Shown: positions 1 to 11,934, numbered from the stretch's first letter. The stretch: DNA of 64,000 nt from Gossypium raimondii (GCF_025698545.1 NC_068569.1:14818001-14882000); one strand, 5' to 3'. Notes: a model not told the origin generated them from the letters alone. A program made the numbers and translations.

Positions 1-1910
1 ATTCAGCTCAAAATTCATAACTTATATCTTTAAAACACATGGATATATAAATCTTAATCACCAAATCTAACTTGATAATTTAATAATTCAACCAAAACAT
101 ATTTATATATATAACCTCATACTTTAGATTCTACTACTAATATCATAAGATTTAACTTATAATATACTATGTACCTTTAACATTCAAATACAACATACAC
201 CTATATAAGTTCATATACCATTTCAATACAAGATCTTATACATGTACATATATACATATTCGAATCTAACAAATATATATACATATATATATATAATTCT
301 ATACTTATATTCAAACAAGAACTTATACTGTATACACATACATATTCAAATTTAACATATATATAAGTATAATTTCATACTTATAGTCAATATAAGTATT
401 TATTCATAAGTATAAATGCTTATTCGATCCAACTTATACAAATATTTTATACACACACATATATATATATATCTATTCGACATCTTGTAAACATATATAA
501 CAAACAACATTAATTAAATTCAAATATTATTTACACATATACATACATATGTTCGAATATATCACATACCTATGTAATTCCATACCTAAATTCAATACAA
601 CAAAATTTACATGTATATACATGTTTATTCAAATATAATTTATACATATATATATATATATATATATATATTCATACCTAAATTTATTACAAGGACATTT
701 ATATGCATATTTGCATATTCATAGTTATTCGAACCTAACACATATATATGTACATAATTTCATACTTTCAATTCGATTTATATACTTTTAATTTTAACTC
801 AATAAAAATACAATTCATATACATACATATATACTGATTTAAAAAAATTAAATAGCTAATAGACTTACCTCGGACAGTGTAAAATCGAAACCGGACGATT
901 AGTCGACGACTTTAGCTTTTCCCCGATCTAACTCTGATTTCTTTGATTCTTGATCTAAATATATTCAAAATGAGCTAGTTTAAATATTATCACATTCAAT
1001 TTAGTCCAAAAACACATAAATGGGCAAATTACCATTTTGTCTTTAATATTTACACTTTTTGCAATTTAGTCCTTATTGTATAAAACACAAAATACACAAA
1101 ATTTGTCTACACTATACAAGGGCAGAATATCCCTAGTTCTCATACAAGCCCACATATTTCATTTATTTCACATTTTAGTCCCTCAAAAATTTAATTTCAC
1201 AATTTAGCCCTAATTACTCAATTTCACCAAAAATTCAAAGACAAAACATGTTAATCTTTCACATATCTTTCATATTTCATCATCAACTATCACAAAGCTC
1301 AAGCATTCATCAATGGAATATCACAAAATCAACACCAAATTCAAAAATTAAAGCATGGGTCTTGTAGTACACAAAACAACGATCTCAAAAACGTAAAAAT
1401 TCTTAAAAACCGAACAAAGACTAACCTTAAATTAAGCTCAACAATGGCCGAATGTTTCAAGCTTCCAAACCTTGTTTTTATTTTCTAAATTCAGTGAAGA
1501 AGATGATAACTAGCCTAATTTTATGTATTTTTAATTAAAATATAATGTAATATAAGGTGATTTACTTAACTAACCTTATTTACTAAATATAATATATATA
1601 AACATTAAGGTTAGTCTTGCCCATAACCATCCACTATCCATATAGTGGTTTAATTGCACTTTTAAACCTCCTAATTAAAAAGACATCAACAAATAAATAC
1701 TTTTAAATTAAATCCCTAAGTTTTCATTTTACGTGATTAAGCCATTTTTATCAAATTGAGCATTCAAACGATCAAATTTTCATACGAAATTTTCACACAC
1801 TATAATTCACATACTAAAAATACTGATAATAATTTTAAAATATTTTTCTGACTCGAATTTGTGGTCTCAAAACCACTTTGTCTAATTAGGGTCAAAATCG
1901 AGCTGTTACA
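1..1910 (+). mobile_element. 3' part of a large Ty3/gypsy-type LTR
   Basis: This is the right-hand part of a long LTR whose left end lies outside the window. It aligns by eye with about 49870-51792, the 3' part of the complete solo LTR at 48546-51792, on the same strand. The match is loose over the AT-rich first 800 bases and very close from about 840 to 1400. It ends with ..GCTGTTACA at 1910, the same kind of CA terminus as the complete copy, and copia-derived sequence follows at once, so this LTR probably inserted into the copia element. No coding region is seen. The lineage (Tekay/Del-like chromovirus) is inferred from the TGTAA..TTACA termini of its relatives. Confidence 0.75.
645..670. 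repeat. (TA)n microsatellite
   Basis: A run of alternating TA, about 13 units, lies inside the AT-rich part of the truncated LTR. The counterpart LTR has a similar TA run near 50207-50240, so it is a variable part of the LTR. Confidence 0.8.
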
Positions 1911-3484
1911 ATAATACTCCTACATTAGGTTGAAAAAATATTTTATTACTTTTATTGATGATTGTTCTAGATATTGGTATGTATATTTATTGCTTTCAAA
2001 AACTGAAACACTAGATAAATTTAAAGTTTATAAATCTAAAGTTGAACTTCAGTGTGAATAATTTATCTAGTACTTAAGATCAAATAGAGGTCAAGAATAC
2101 TATAACCCAAGTTATTTTGAATTCAATGGGATTATCCATCAGATTTCAACCTCTTACACTCCACAATAAAATGGAGCAGTTGAAAGAAAAAAAAATAAAG
2201 CCTTAACTGAAATGGTAAATTCAATGTTACCGTTTTTAGGTCTTAGACAAGGATTTTAGGGGGAAGTTGTTCCAACGGCTTGTCACATATTGAATAGTGT
2301 TCTTAATAAGGAAACTAAAATAACCTCCTGTGACCAATGGAAGAAAAGGAAACCAAAGTTTAATTATTTGAAGATTTAGGGTTGTAGAGCTATTGTCAAA
2401 ATTTTAACACCTAAATGTAAAAAGTTGGGTAAAAGAGAAGTTGAATGCATATTTATAGGATATGCACATAATAGCAAGGCATATAAATTCATAGTAATTG
2501 AACCAAATGATTCAATTTTAGTTGATACTGTTATTGAATCAAAAGATGCTATTTTGATGAAAATAGATTTAGTTCTATTTTAAGACAATTATAGTCACAA
2601 CAATTGATTCATTCTTCAAATGAAAATAAGATTCCATTGGAACAAGTTGATAACAATAATCAATCTTTTCAAGAATTAAGAAGAAGTAAAAGATTAAAAA
2701 GACCAAAGATTTTGGGCCAAATTTTATTATGTTCATTGTAGAAGGTAAAGATAAAAGTTTAGGCAATAAGATGCCTTATTGTTATAATACAAAATTTGAT
2801 CCTATTACGTTTGAAAAGGCAATGAAATCTTAAGACTCTGCTTTTTGGAAATAAACTATAAATAATGAGATGGATTCAATAATGGAAAATCTCTATATGG
2901 GCTTAAACAAGCACCAAAGCAATTGCACCGAAAGTTTGATAAAGTTGTTCTAGCTAATGGCTATGAAATAAATGAATTCAATAAGTGCATATATAGTAAA
3001 TTTAAAAGGAAAATGTGTCATAATTTGCTTATATGTAGATGACATGTTCGTATTTGGCACTAATTTGAAACAAGTAGAAAACACAAAGAAATTCTTGTCA
3101 AGCAACTTAGCTATGAAGGATATCGGTGTAGTACATGCTATTCTTGAGATTAAAATAACCCGAGAGGAAAGCACTATAGCTTTATCACAATCACATTACA
3201 TTGAAAATGTGCTTAAAAAGTTTGATCATTTCAATTGTATACCTACATCTACACCTATGGATCCTCAAAAAAAAAGTATTTAATATTGGTAGGAAAATTG
3301 GTTAATTGAAATATGCAAGTCTAATTGGTTGTCTTATGTACATAATGACTTGTACAATACTAAATATTGTATATGATGTTGGGAAAAATGAATCGATACT
3401 CAAGTAACTCAAGTACTTTGCACTAGCAAGCTTTGAATAGAGTATTTAGGTACTTAAAGAAAACTATTAACTATGGGTTGTGCT

Positions 3485-3492
3485 ATAGAGGA
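3485..3492. repeat. 8-bp target duplication, left (ATAGAGGA)
   Basis: ATAGAGGA directly precedes the MITE and recurs directly after it at 4066-4073. Taking out the MITE and one copy restores a continuous copia RNase H region. Eight bases is the typical hAT target-site length. Confidence 0.9.
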
Positions 3493-4065
3493 TAGGGCTG
3501 TAAATGAACCGAGCTTGAATGAAAAAACCTTTGTTCATTTTTATTTGTTTATTTTTAAGCTTGTTCATGTTCAGCTTTTGTTCGTTAAGAATTTCAAATT
3601 TTTGTTCATGTTCGTTTATTTAAAATTATGCGTGTTCATGTTCGTTTTTTTAATGTTCACGAACATGTTCATTTAACTTAATCGAACATGTTCATGAACA
3701 TTAAACAAACATGTTCATGAACATATAATTGAACATGTTCACGAATAATGTTAATAAATAATAAACAAACAAACAATAAATACATGCGTACACACTTATA
3801 CACGAACATGTTCATCGAATGCTCTGTTTATAGCTCTATATTTTTATAAGAAAATATTATCAATAAATAAACGAGTCATAAATAAGCTTATAAACGAGCT
3901 TGTTCGTGAACATAAACGAATTGAACACACCTCTGTTCGTGTTCGTTCGTTTATTAAACAAACATAAAAAAATTTGTTCATACTCATTGATTTAGCTTAA
4001 TAAATGAACGTTATACGAATAGTTCATGAACAGTTCATTAAACGTTCTGTTCATTTACACCCTTA
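3493..4065. mobile_element. hAT-type MITE, 573 bp
   Basis: A short non-autonomous DNA transposon inserted in the copia fossil. Its left end is TAGGGCTGTAAATGAAC; the right end, read on the other strand, is TAAGGGTGTAAATGAAC. These near-perfect terminal inverted repeats, with the 8-bp duplication ATAGAGGA on both sides, place it in the hAT superfamily. The interior has no coding capacity. It consists largely of small variants of a self-complementary word around GTTCATGAACATGTTC, so it could fold extensively. The intact ends and duplication show that it is younger than its copia host. Confidence 0.9.
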
Positions 4066-4073
4066 ATAGAGGA
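4066..4073. repeat. 8-bp target duplication, right (ATAGAGGA)
   Basis: Second copy of the MITE target duplication, identical to 3485-3492. Confidence 0.9.
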
Positions 4074-4510
4074 CATCCTTTAATTTTAGAAGGATATTCG
4101 GATGCTAGCTGGATTACAAGTTTAGAAGATCATGCTTCTACTAGTGGATAGATATTCATTCTTGGTGGAGATGTCATTTCTTGGGGTTCTAAGAAATAAA
4201 CATGTATTAATAATTTCACTATGGCAGTTGAATTTATTGCATTAGTTGCTGCATCTAAATAAGCAAAATGGTTAATAAATTTGCTTTATGATGAACCTCT
4301 ATAGCCTAAACCAATTTCACATATTTCTATCTGTTGTGATAGTGAGGATACTCTAGCATAGGCATGTAGCCAAGTATATAATGAAAAATCTAGACACATT
4401 GGATTAAGACATAGTTATGTCCAACAATTAGTCTCTGATAGAATGCTCATTATTAATTATGTGACGTCAAGTGAAAATTTGGCGAATCTTTTGACAAAAA
4501 TTCTTGCTCC

Positions 4511-7200
4511 ACCAAAAAATTGATTTTTTTATCACGGTTGCTGACGTGGCATGTTGGTGGCGCCAAACTCTTTGGCTCCACCAATTTTCACTGTAAATAC
4601 TAAGTCATTTACTTGTTTAATCAAAAAAATGAGTCATTTATATAATTAATTAAATTTCTTAAGTTAATTTTATAAAAAAAAAAAAAAAAAAAAGCCCCAC
4701 AATCCACATTCTGTTGTATTGCGTAACACGCAAGTTCTACTTGTCACAGAAATATCCCAACTTTCCAACCTCTTTGAGTGGTATAAAGCCTACGAAGAGA
4801 CAAGGAATATCGAGGTATATATGTGATAAGTTGTGCCGATCAACTTTTGTCTGTTTTGTCCCTGTTTAGCCTGCCATTACCATATGCCTCCTGTACGGTA
4901 TTTTCTAAGCCTAACGATGAAACAGTAGCCTAATGATCAACTGTTAGTGACTTTAACGTGGCATCAATATTTTAAGTGTTGTCCTTGACAGCTACTCCCA
5001 CCATGTTATGGTGAAATTCATGGACATAGGGTAGACTTGTCAACTCCACATTTGAAGTCCATATCGCACCACCAAATCAGTCTATACTTAAACTTATCAG
5101 GTGTGAATAAAAAAAAAACAAACTCACTCTTCAACTATTGCCACGTTAACAGGTTGAATCTCCATCTTAAATTCAACAATATCAAGGTTGATAAATTATT
5201 GTAATACGTATCAAATAACACGCGGTTGTATACTATTGGGGTTTAAATCAAGATGGCAGAAGATGGACGTACAGATTGAACCCATTTATGATCTTCGTGG
5301 TGGCCAGCAACCTAATTCTGGGCCTAAGGTGTTGTAATTTGGCCAGTATGAAGTTGGGCCTGAATATCGATCTATGTTAGAAATTAAAAGGGCTAGCTAA
5401 AAATTTTAAAGGGTTGGCTTCGATCCATCCAAATGCAGGGAATCTTAGCTTATAATAATTAAAACGAATCAAATCCTGAGTATCATTGTTCTCCACCACA
5501 TTATCCGCAGTATTTTAAATTTAGAGTTAAAATTAGATCAAATCCTTAAATTAGAAAAGAAAATTCTAAGCCCACAAGAAGAAAAGCTGACTTGTCTATC
5601 ACTAACCCAATGAATATTGATATGGAGACTTGCTTTTTTACATATGTATTTCCTCTCTTTTTTTAACATCCTTTTCTTTTTATTATTACCATTTAAAACA
5701 TGACAGGGAGTTAAAAGCAGGTGAATGTGTTTGGTCCTTCGCTATCTAAAAAGCAAAAAACAGAGATATTCACAGATCCAATGGCAGGAAAAAAAGCATC
5801 TACTGGGTGATGCTTTTCTCTTTCCTCCTTTAAAGAGAGAAAGTAGAAGTACAAAGTGTTTGCATTGCATGATTATTAAATGAAGCTTCCACGTGATTTC
5901 TTGACACGGCTGATCTATAACTACAACAACACCACACATCTTACCCTCTAGCTTTAGGTAGGGTTCCATCCTGCAGTGCTGCCATTTTGTATTTTGTGTT
6001 CTCCACCTAAAACCCGCTTTTGTCCCTTTTCTCTTTCTTTTTTTTACCTAAATGACACAATTCTCCCCACAACTTTTTTTCTTCTTTGCAATTAAATATA
6101 TACTTAATTTGTTATTCTGGCCACTCACCCTATATATATTTGTCTTTTCTTGTGATTACAAATTGTCACTTAACAATATTGAAAAAAATGGTGACTTTTC
6201 GTTTCAAAACAGCGGAATGACATACTTGTTCAGGTGTGGCCGTCTGCCGGCCGCTCTTTTTATGACCAATTAAAAAATATGGGACGCGTGCTGGAAGAGC
6301 GAGAGCGCGTGACAGACATCAAAATTTTTTAAATTTATTTTAACGCATTTAGTCAAAGTTAAATAATTATTTAGTAAATATTCATCACACTATGTAAAAT
6401 AAAATATAACTTACTTTATAATTTTAATTTTTTTTAATTTAGTTGGTATTAATAGGAAGATAAAATAGATTCATGTTTTAACATCTTATTTAAGAGTTAA
6501 GAAAGAGTTAATTAATAATTTAATAATTAGTTATTTATTTAGATTTTAAAATTAAGTTCACATATTCACTAACTTACATTATCCCTTAGCAAGGCGAAAC
6601 ATGATACATTAACTCCATGAGTTAATAATTAATTTGTTCCTAAAATTATAGCTAAAATATTATTTTAATAATAATTTAAGAATAAAATTAAAAACATAAT
6701 CTTACTATATTATTAAGTAAAATTAAGAGAAATCCGACTGAAGTTGATAGGTTTCATGCAAGTTTCTCACAACTGCATTTACTTCAATTACCCATCTTTA
6801 AAACAAAAACAAATTAAATAAGAATAAGAATTGCAAAGAAAAAAAGAAGAGTCGATCTAAAATCTTGAAAGTGTTTGGAAGGGGAAAGTGGGATTGTTTA
6901 CAATCTTACTCAATGCCTAAACAAACAAACTCAAATTTCCATCGAAACAAATTTGACAAAAAAGGGAAAGGGAGTGAAACAATAAACAGAACATTAATTA
7001 CGAGACGAGGCGAAGGAGCTGCCCATGCTTATATGCGGTGTTTCACAAAACATTTCAGACGAAATTAAAAATCATGGTGAGAATCTATGTACTAATTTTG
7101 GGGTATTTGGTGAACAAGAAAACTTTGTACATAAAAAGGGATGATTAACGTCGGAGGAGAAATAATGAACTGTCTAGTAGAAAGACAATCAAACGACTGA
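4511..7200. other. Gene-free spacer, AT-rich
   Basis: I see no supportable gene here. Open frames are short, lack family signatures and sit in low-complexity DNA. There is a long A run near 4674-4693. Around 5791-5817 a 9-bp inverted repeat (AAAAGCATC / GATGCTTTT) closes a small loop in sequence slightly richer in GC than its surroundings; it is too weak to call a small RNA gene. A GC-richer patch lies at 6230-6320. From 6340 to 6840 the sequence is almost pure A/T. Confidence 0.6.
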
Positions 7201-7204
7201 AATT

Positions 7205-7208
7205 TAAT

Positions 7209-7239
<31 letters not shown>

Positions 7240-7416
7240 CATACACATTTAAACAATCTCGTTCTGATCATATCTGCTCTTTTGACACAATGTTTAAAAC
7301 TAGACACGAGCCCTCCTTGACTTTTAAATAGGAGGACAATATGCTTCAGTGTGCTTGAACCCACGTCCTACTGCACTGGCAACAAGACCCATGCCAATCA
7401 AGCTAAGACTCGATCA
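7205..7416 (-). mobile_element. tRNA-derived SINE, copy 1
   Basis: Read on the minus strand, this repeat has an A-box-like TAGCTTGATTGG (7394-7405) followed about 35 bases later by a B-box-like GGTTCAAGCAC (7351-7361), the internal promoter of tRNA-derived SINEs. Its 3' side ends in a TA run (7213-7242). A second copy lies at 31375-31545 in the same orientation and shares the promoter boxes and a downstream AGAGCAGATATGAT block. Target duplications could not be fixed. Confidence 0.7.
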
Positions 7417-8342
7417 GCACACATGAATATATTTAACCACATTTAGGGAGTTGTAGGTTTTTTAATGGGATAATATTTGATGCATTGTTAGTATATAAAT
7501 CTCTTGCACGTCAATGGAAAATTATATACACCTCATCATTAAATGAAAAAAATGTTGTAGGCTTACAAATAAATACTAATAATTTTTTAAAACGCAATCC
7601 AATATTAATTATAACTATTATAAATATTAATAACTCTCACACATATAGAGAGAGTCTTAGAAAATAAAAATATATTTCTCCTTTTATTAGAAAATAGAAA
7701 ACATTCAATAAAACGTGTTTGGTTGAAAATTTTAAAATTAGGATTAAATTTAGAATATTTGTAAATTTTGAGGGTTAATTTTTTAAAATTATAACTAAAT
7801 CAATATAATATATAAAAGTTGAGGGCTAAATGTGTAATTATATCAAATTTTTAACCGTTACGTCAGCTTGCCGTTTATGATTTTAACGAGAGTGACCAAA
7901 ATGACTGAACTATGTAATGTGAGTGCTTAAATTACAAGCTTTTATTTTGAGTGCCTATCTTTTATAGTTGGGTAAGTATTTATGTAGTTTACCCTTTAAC
8001 AATTGAATCTTATGCTATCCCATCTAAACAGAATAATATTACTGTTAATAGGTTTTCAAATATTAAATGTTAGTTTGAATACAAATAAATATAATTTTTC
8101 TTAAAAAAATAAATATTTGAATACAAATAAATATCATTATTGAAAAAATATTATTATTTACCGTTTTTAATTTTTAAAAATAAAGAATAATAATATAAAA
8201 TCCAAATAATATTTTTCAAATTTTGATCCGGATATATAGGCTGTTATTGGATGGAAAGTGAGAGATTGATGGTTATTTGGGTTCAACCACGTCAAATTTA
8301 AACACCAAGGAGGAGTAGATCAAATTTGTATACAAGTACTAG
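7417..8342. other. Gene-free spacer with repeat-like text
   Basis: No gene seen. The stretch 7730-8010 (for example GAGGGCTAAATGTGTAATT and AGTGACCAAAATGACTGAAC) reads like a high-copy plant repeat of MITE or old LTR origin. I could not find paired ends. The rest is AT-rich. Confidence 0.5.
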
Positions 8343-8976
8343 TGTCACGGGGCTAGACCTTTTGTCTCGCAATCCGCGCGGCCTTAGACGATCCGTTTGC
8401 TCCAAACTCGCATAAGTCAGCCTTTACGCCCAAAAGTGAGGATTCCTTAGAACTCCTCGAAGGCACCAATTTGTATAGCGGAAGCGATTGTGCCAAAAGA
8501 AGCTACAAGTGAATAACAGAAAGCCAAAGAAAGAATGCACACAAAGTGTTTGAGTAAATGCTCAAAGAATTCTATTACTCTTAAGAATTCAGCTTATAAT
8601 GGATGAGTACAAATGAGGGGAGGCTCTCTATTTATAGTTGAGCTCCCCCAAAACCGACGGTCAAGATACATTTACATCGACGGACGAGATTCACTATATC
8701 CTTTGATTTTAGGGATTTACAAGATTTGCCATATCAAATCTAATCTAATCTTTATAAGATATAATTCTCTCTATCTTTTAAGATTAGTTACCAAAATTAG
8801 CCTAAGTTGCCATGTCTTTATCATCGGGCCAACCAGGCTTTAATCTGACAGGCTTCTTCAATAGTTCTCTGAATTGGGCCAGTTCTTGTGGGCTAAATGT
8901 TCCCCATCTAATCGATGGACCTCTATGAGGCGTTTCTTGTGCCACGGTCACGGGCTTTGCACTTTGGCCCGTGACA
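8343..8976 (-). repeat. LTR (3' LTR of the minus-strand element)
   Basis: 634 bases, TGTCACGGG..CCCGTGACA. It aligns over its full length with 11315-11934. Most differences are C/T or G/A transitions, plus one short length difference near 8908. Confidence 0.92.
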
Positions 8977-8989
8977 TTCTCCCCCATTC
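8977..8989 (-). other. Polypurine tract
   Basis: On the minus strand GAATGGGGGAGAA lies directly before the 3' LTR, the expected position of the plus-strand primer. Confidence 0.75.
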
Positions 8990-9502
8990 ATTCTAGCAAC
9001 GCCCTTGTTGCAACTTCTGGATGACACTGACTTGATTCACCTTGGAACTTTCTTGTTGCCTCGACTTCTTCCCGACTTGTCTTGCAAACGGGTTGTCCCT
9101 TCCTTCGAAACCTATGCCTCGGCTTCCGTCGCCTATTATCTTGAATCGTTGCGCTTGTTGGTACATTCTGTTGGCAAGAAGTCTTCGTTTTAACTTACCC
9201 AAATTTTGACTTGTTTCCACTGGAATCCCCTAGATTCTCACATCTCGGCTTCGTCCCGCCCACAGTTCCTTGGCCTCCTTGCTTATGAACTTTGAAAAGG
9301 CCTCTACGACTTTGCCAAGCCAACAAGTCAGAATTCAAAACACTATCAGAGTGTTTGAAATGTACCTTACTCGTAGTATTTACTCGTCTCGACTTTCTTT
9401 GCATCGCTCATTTCCCCTTCAAGCTCGATGCACAACCCACCTTTCCCAAAGGTGTCGACTCTACAGTCGATCCCGCAGGCTTCATATCGGTCTCTTGCGC
9501 CA

Positions 9503-10132
9503 CTAACACTTCTGAAGGGGCTTTCGTAGCATTCCATTTTGACGATTTAATGTTTCTCCCATAGAAACATCTTCGACTAGTTGGATTGACGATAACACCT
9601 TAGTCCCAACCTTCACATCCCGCTGTACCGGCACAACACTTTTTGTTGACGGACCGATGACAATATGGATTTGATCGGCCCATGGTTGCAAAGTTGCCTG
9701 AATCTTGACAATGAAGTTTAAGCCAAGCATAAAATCGTAATCATCTAATCGGATTACCTCGAATTCTTCCTTGCTCTTCCATTCGCCGATTTGTAGTTCC
9801 ACATCACGAACTACTCCCACAGTTAGGGCTTTCTCAGAAGTTGCTACCTTGATCTTCTTATTTGATTTTCTAATCGCCAGACCAAGCTTCTCTACAGCCT
9901 TTTCCGACATGAACAAGTCTGATGCTCCCGTATCAATAAGAGCACTCCGCTTCTGACCCGCAATGTTGATGTCCACAAACATCAACCCATTTTTACCATT
10001 CCTCTTCCCAGGAATGAGCACCATCGAATTGACTTTCGATGTCTTTACCTCAGTAGGCTTCGCCTCTTCCTTCGGCTCATCCTTCTTTTTTATTGCCGAA
10101 ATCATCACTTTATTCGAACATTTTCGCGCCAT
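9503..10132 (-). pseudogene. Retropepsin-like (aspartic protease) region of the LTR element
   Basis: The minus-strand frame carries a zinc-knuckle-like start (ARKCSNK region) and then a retropepsin core with the catalytic signature LIDTGASDLF, followed by the beta-rich part expected of a Ty3/gypsy protease. It lies downstream of gag in the element's own direction. Treated as part of a fossil element, not a host gene. Confidence 0.8.
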
Positions 10133-10531
10133 GTGTGGTCCTTGACAAATGAAGCATTTTATATTATTCCTCTTGTCCGTTGGGTTGTCTAATCCCCGCT
10201 TCGCATCTCATGGTTTCCCATTACCACTTGCACTATCGGTACTGTTGCCATCATCGCTATGTTCCTCTTCATCTTTTTCATGGTTTCTCTCACTATTGCC
10301 CTTTCCATTGGGCTTAGATGCCTCAAGCTTGTCTCCCGCTGGATCAAGCTCAATAAAGGACTCTGCTTCTGCCATGGCTACAGTAAGTTTGGTGATTCCT
10401 TGCCTTCACAACTCATGCTTTGCCCACGACTTTAACCCATCCTCGAACCAATAGAAAGTTTCTTTCTCGCTCAAGTCGGAGATTTGAAGCATCAACTCGC
10501 TAAATGCTCGAACATACTCCCGAACCGTGCC

Positions 10532-11251
10532 TTATTGCGTGAGACGACGTAACTTTGCTCGAGCCTCCTTCTCGACAAACTGAGGGTAAAACTGCTTCTT
10601 CAACTCTCTTTGAAACTCCTCCCAAGTCCCAATTGCGTTCCCACCACGTTTCTCATCCATGGACCTACGACGCCACCACAAGAGAGCTACATCAGTAAAA
10701 TAGATTGAAGCAGTGTTTACCTTAATGGCATCATCCTCGATGCCCATCGCTCGGAAGTATTGCTCTATTTCCCACAAGAAGTTGTCCACATCCCTTGTGG
10801 ATCGTGCACCCTTAAACTTATTCGGTTTGGGAACATCCATTGCTTGTTGCTTCGGCCTTGAAGATAACATATCATTACTCAAAGTGGCTTTGTAAATCAT
10901 GAGCTCCCTTTTGAGCTCATCTATTTCTTTCTTCATGGCTAACGTCATATCCTCGAGATACTCATCCCTCTCTGCCAGCTTTCCCGCAGTGGACTCGAGT
11001 AATTCATTCATCTTTTCCCTATTGGCATCGAGAGAATCTAACACAAAATCTCTGAGTTGCTCCTCCATTGAGTCAAACCCATCTGTGCGTCCCTCGACCA
11101 ATTCAAGCGTCTCTTTCACGTTCCCTACGGATTCCTCGAGATTGACCACTCGATTTTCGAAAGCTGTCAGCATTTCCCTTGAGCGACTGGCTTTTCTAGC
11201 CCTCATACGGGTCTCCATTGGCTCATTCTGACCGATGACTTCTTTCGACAT
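10532..11251 (-). pseudogene. Gag-like region of the LTR element
   Basis: The minus-strand frame begins about 50 bases downstream of the primer-binding site. Its N-terminal half is a charged, coiled-coil-rich stretch. The C-terminal half matches the Ty3/gypsy retrotransposon gag family: a KFKG start, FLWEIEQYF, a tryptophan-rich ALLWWRRR segment and WEEFQRELKKQFYP. Gag-type sequence continues to about 10130. It would form the particle shell; nucleic-acid binding would come from the knuckle further downstream. Confidence 0.82.
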
Positions 11252-11300
11252 CCCAACGGTGCCTTTGAACCAACTTGAATATCACTTGGTTCAAAACTTG

Positions 11301-11312
11301 GCTCGGATACCA
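11301..11312 (-). other. Primer-binding site, initiator tRNA-Met type
   Basis: Two bases inside the 5' LTR the minus strand reads TGGTATCCGAGC, which differs by one base from TGGTATCAGAGC, the complement of the plant initiator tRNA-Met 3' end. It fixes the element's direction. Confidence 0.82.
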
Positions 11313-11314
11313 CT

Positions 11315-11934
11315 TGTCACGGGGTTAGACTTTTCGTCTCGCAATCCGTGCGGCCTTAGGTGATCCGTTTGCTCTAAACTCGCCTAAGTCAGCCTTTTAC
11401 GCCCAAAAGTGAGGATTCCTTAGAACTCCTCCAAGGCACCAATTTGTATAGCGGAAGGATTGTGCCAAAAGAAGCTACAAGTGAACAACAGAAAGCCAAA
11501 GAAAGAATGCACACAAAGTGTTTGAGTAAATGCTCAAAGAATTCTATTACTCTTAAGAATTCAGCTTACAATGGATGAGTACAAATGAGGGGGAGGCTCT
11601 CTATTTATAGTTGAGCTCCCCAAAAATCGACGGTCAAGATACATTTACATCGACAGACGAGATTCACTATATCCCTTGATTTTAGGGATTTACAAGATTT
11701 GCCATATCAAATCTAATCTAATATTTACAATATATGATTATCTCTTTCTTCTAAGATTAGTTACCAAAATTAGCCTAAGTTGCCACGTCTTTATCATCGG
11801 GCCAACCAGGCTTCAATCTGACAGGCTTCTTCAATAGTTCTCTGAATCGGGCCAGTTCTTGTGGGCTAAATGTTCCCCATCTATGGGGCGTTTCTTGTGC
11901 CATGGTCACGGGCTTTGTACTTTGGCCCGTGACA
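11315..11934 (-). repeat. LTR (5' LTR of the minus-strand element)
   Basis: 620 bases with the same TGTCACGGG..CCCGTGACA ends as 8343-8976. CTAG follows at 11935-11938. Confidence 0.92.

Larger units (their letters stand above)
1911..4510 (+). mobile_element. Degenerate Ty1/copia retrotransposon fragment
   Basis: A plus-strand fossil of a Ty1/copia pol region. Integrase-core similarity lies at about 1920-2560, reverse transcriptase with the copia YVDD box at about 2880-3300, and RNase H similarity ending in an ADLLTK-like tail at about 4070-4500. Integrase before reverse transcriptase is the copia order. Gag, protease and both LTRs are absent. The element is plainly broken, with many disruptions across the fragment and an internal deletion, so it is old. 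It is also interrupted by the hAT MITE at 3493-4065 and abuts the LTR that ends at 1910. Confidence 0.85.
8343..11934 (-). mobile_element. Non-autonomous LTR retrotransposon with gag and protease only
   Basis: A complete-looking 3.6-kb LTR element on the minus strand. Two direct LTRs (8343-8976 and 11315-11934) begin TGTCACGGG and end CCCGTGACA, a perfect terminal inverted repeat. The flanks share CTAG on both sides (8339-8342 and 11935-11938), taken as the target duplication. A primer-binding site follows the 5' LTR and a purine tract precedes the 3' LTR. The interior codes for a gag-like protein and a retropepsin-like domain, with only a few breaks. I see no reverse transcriptase, RNase H or integrase, and too little room for them. 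This matches the TR-GAG style of non-autonomous plant elements, which must borrow enzymes from a partner. LTR divergence of roughly 5-6 percent by eye suggests an insertion a few million years old at most. Confidence 0.88.

Noticed and set aside
5060-5100. Text loosely like a plant snRNA upstream element
   Set aside because: The match to RTCCCACATCG is poor and no U-snRNA sequence or TATA at the right distance follows.
5791-5817. 9-bp hairpin considered as a microRNA precursor
   Set aside because: The stem is far too short for a plant pre-microRNA and no known microRNA sequence is present.
9270-9564. Plus-strand open frames across the protease region of the LTR element
   Set aside because: They are antisense shadows of the minus-strand gag/protease coding region.
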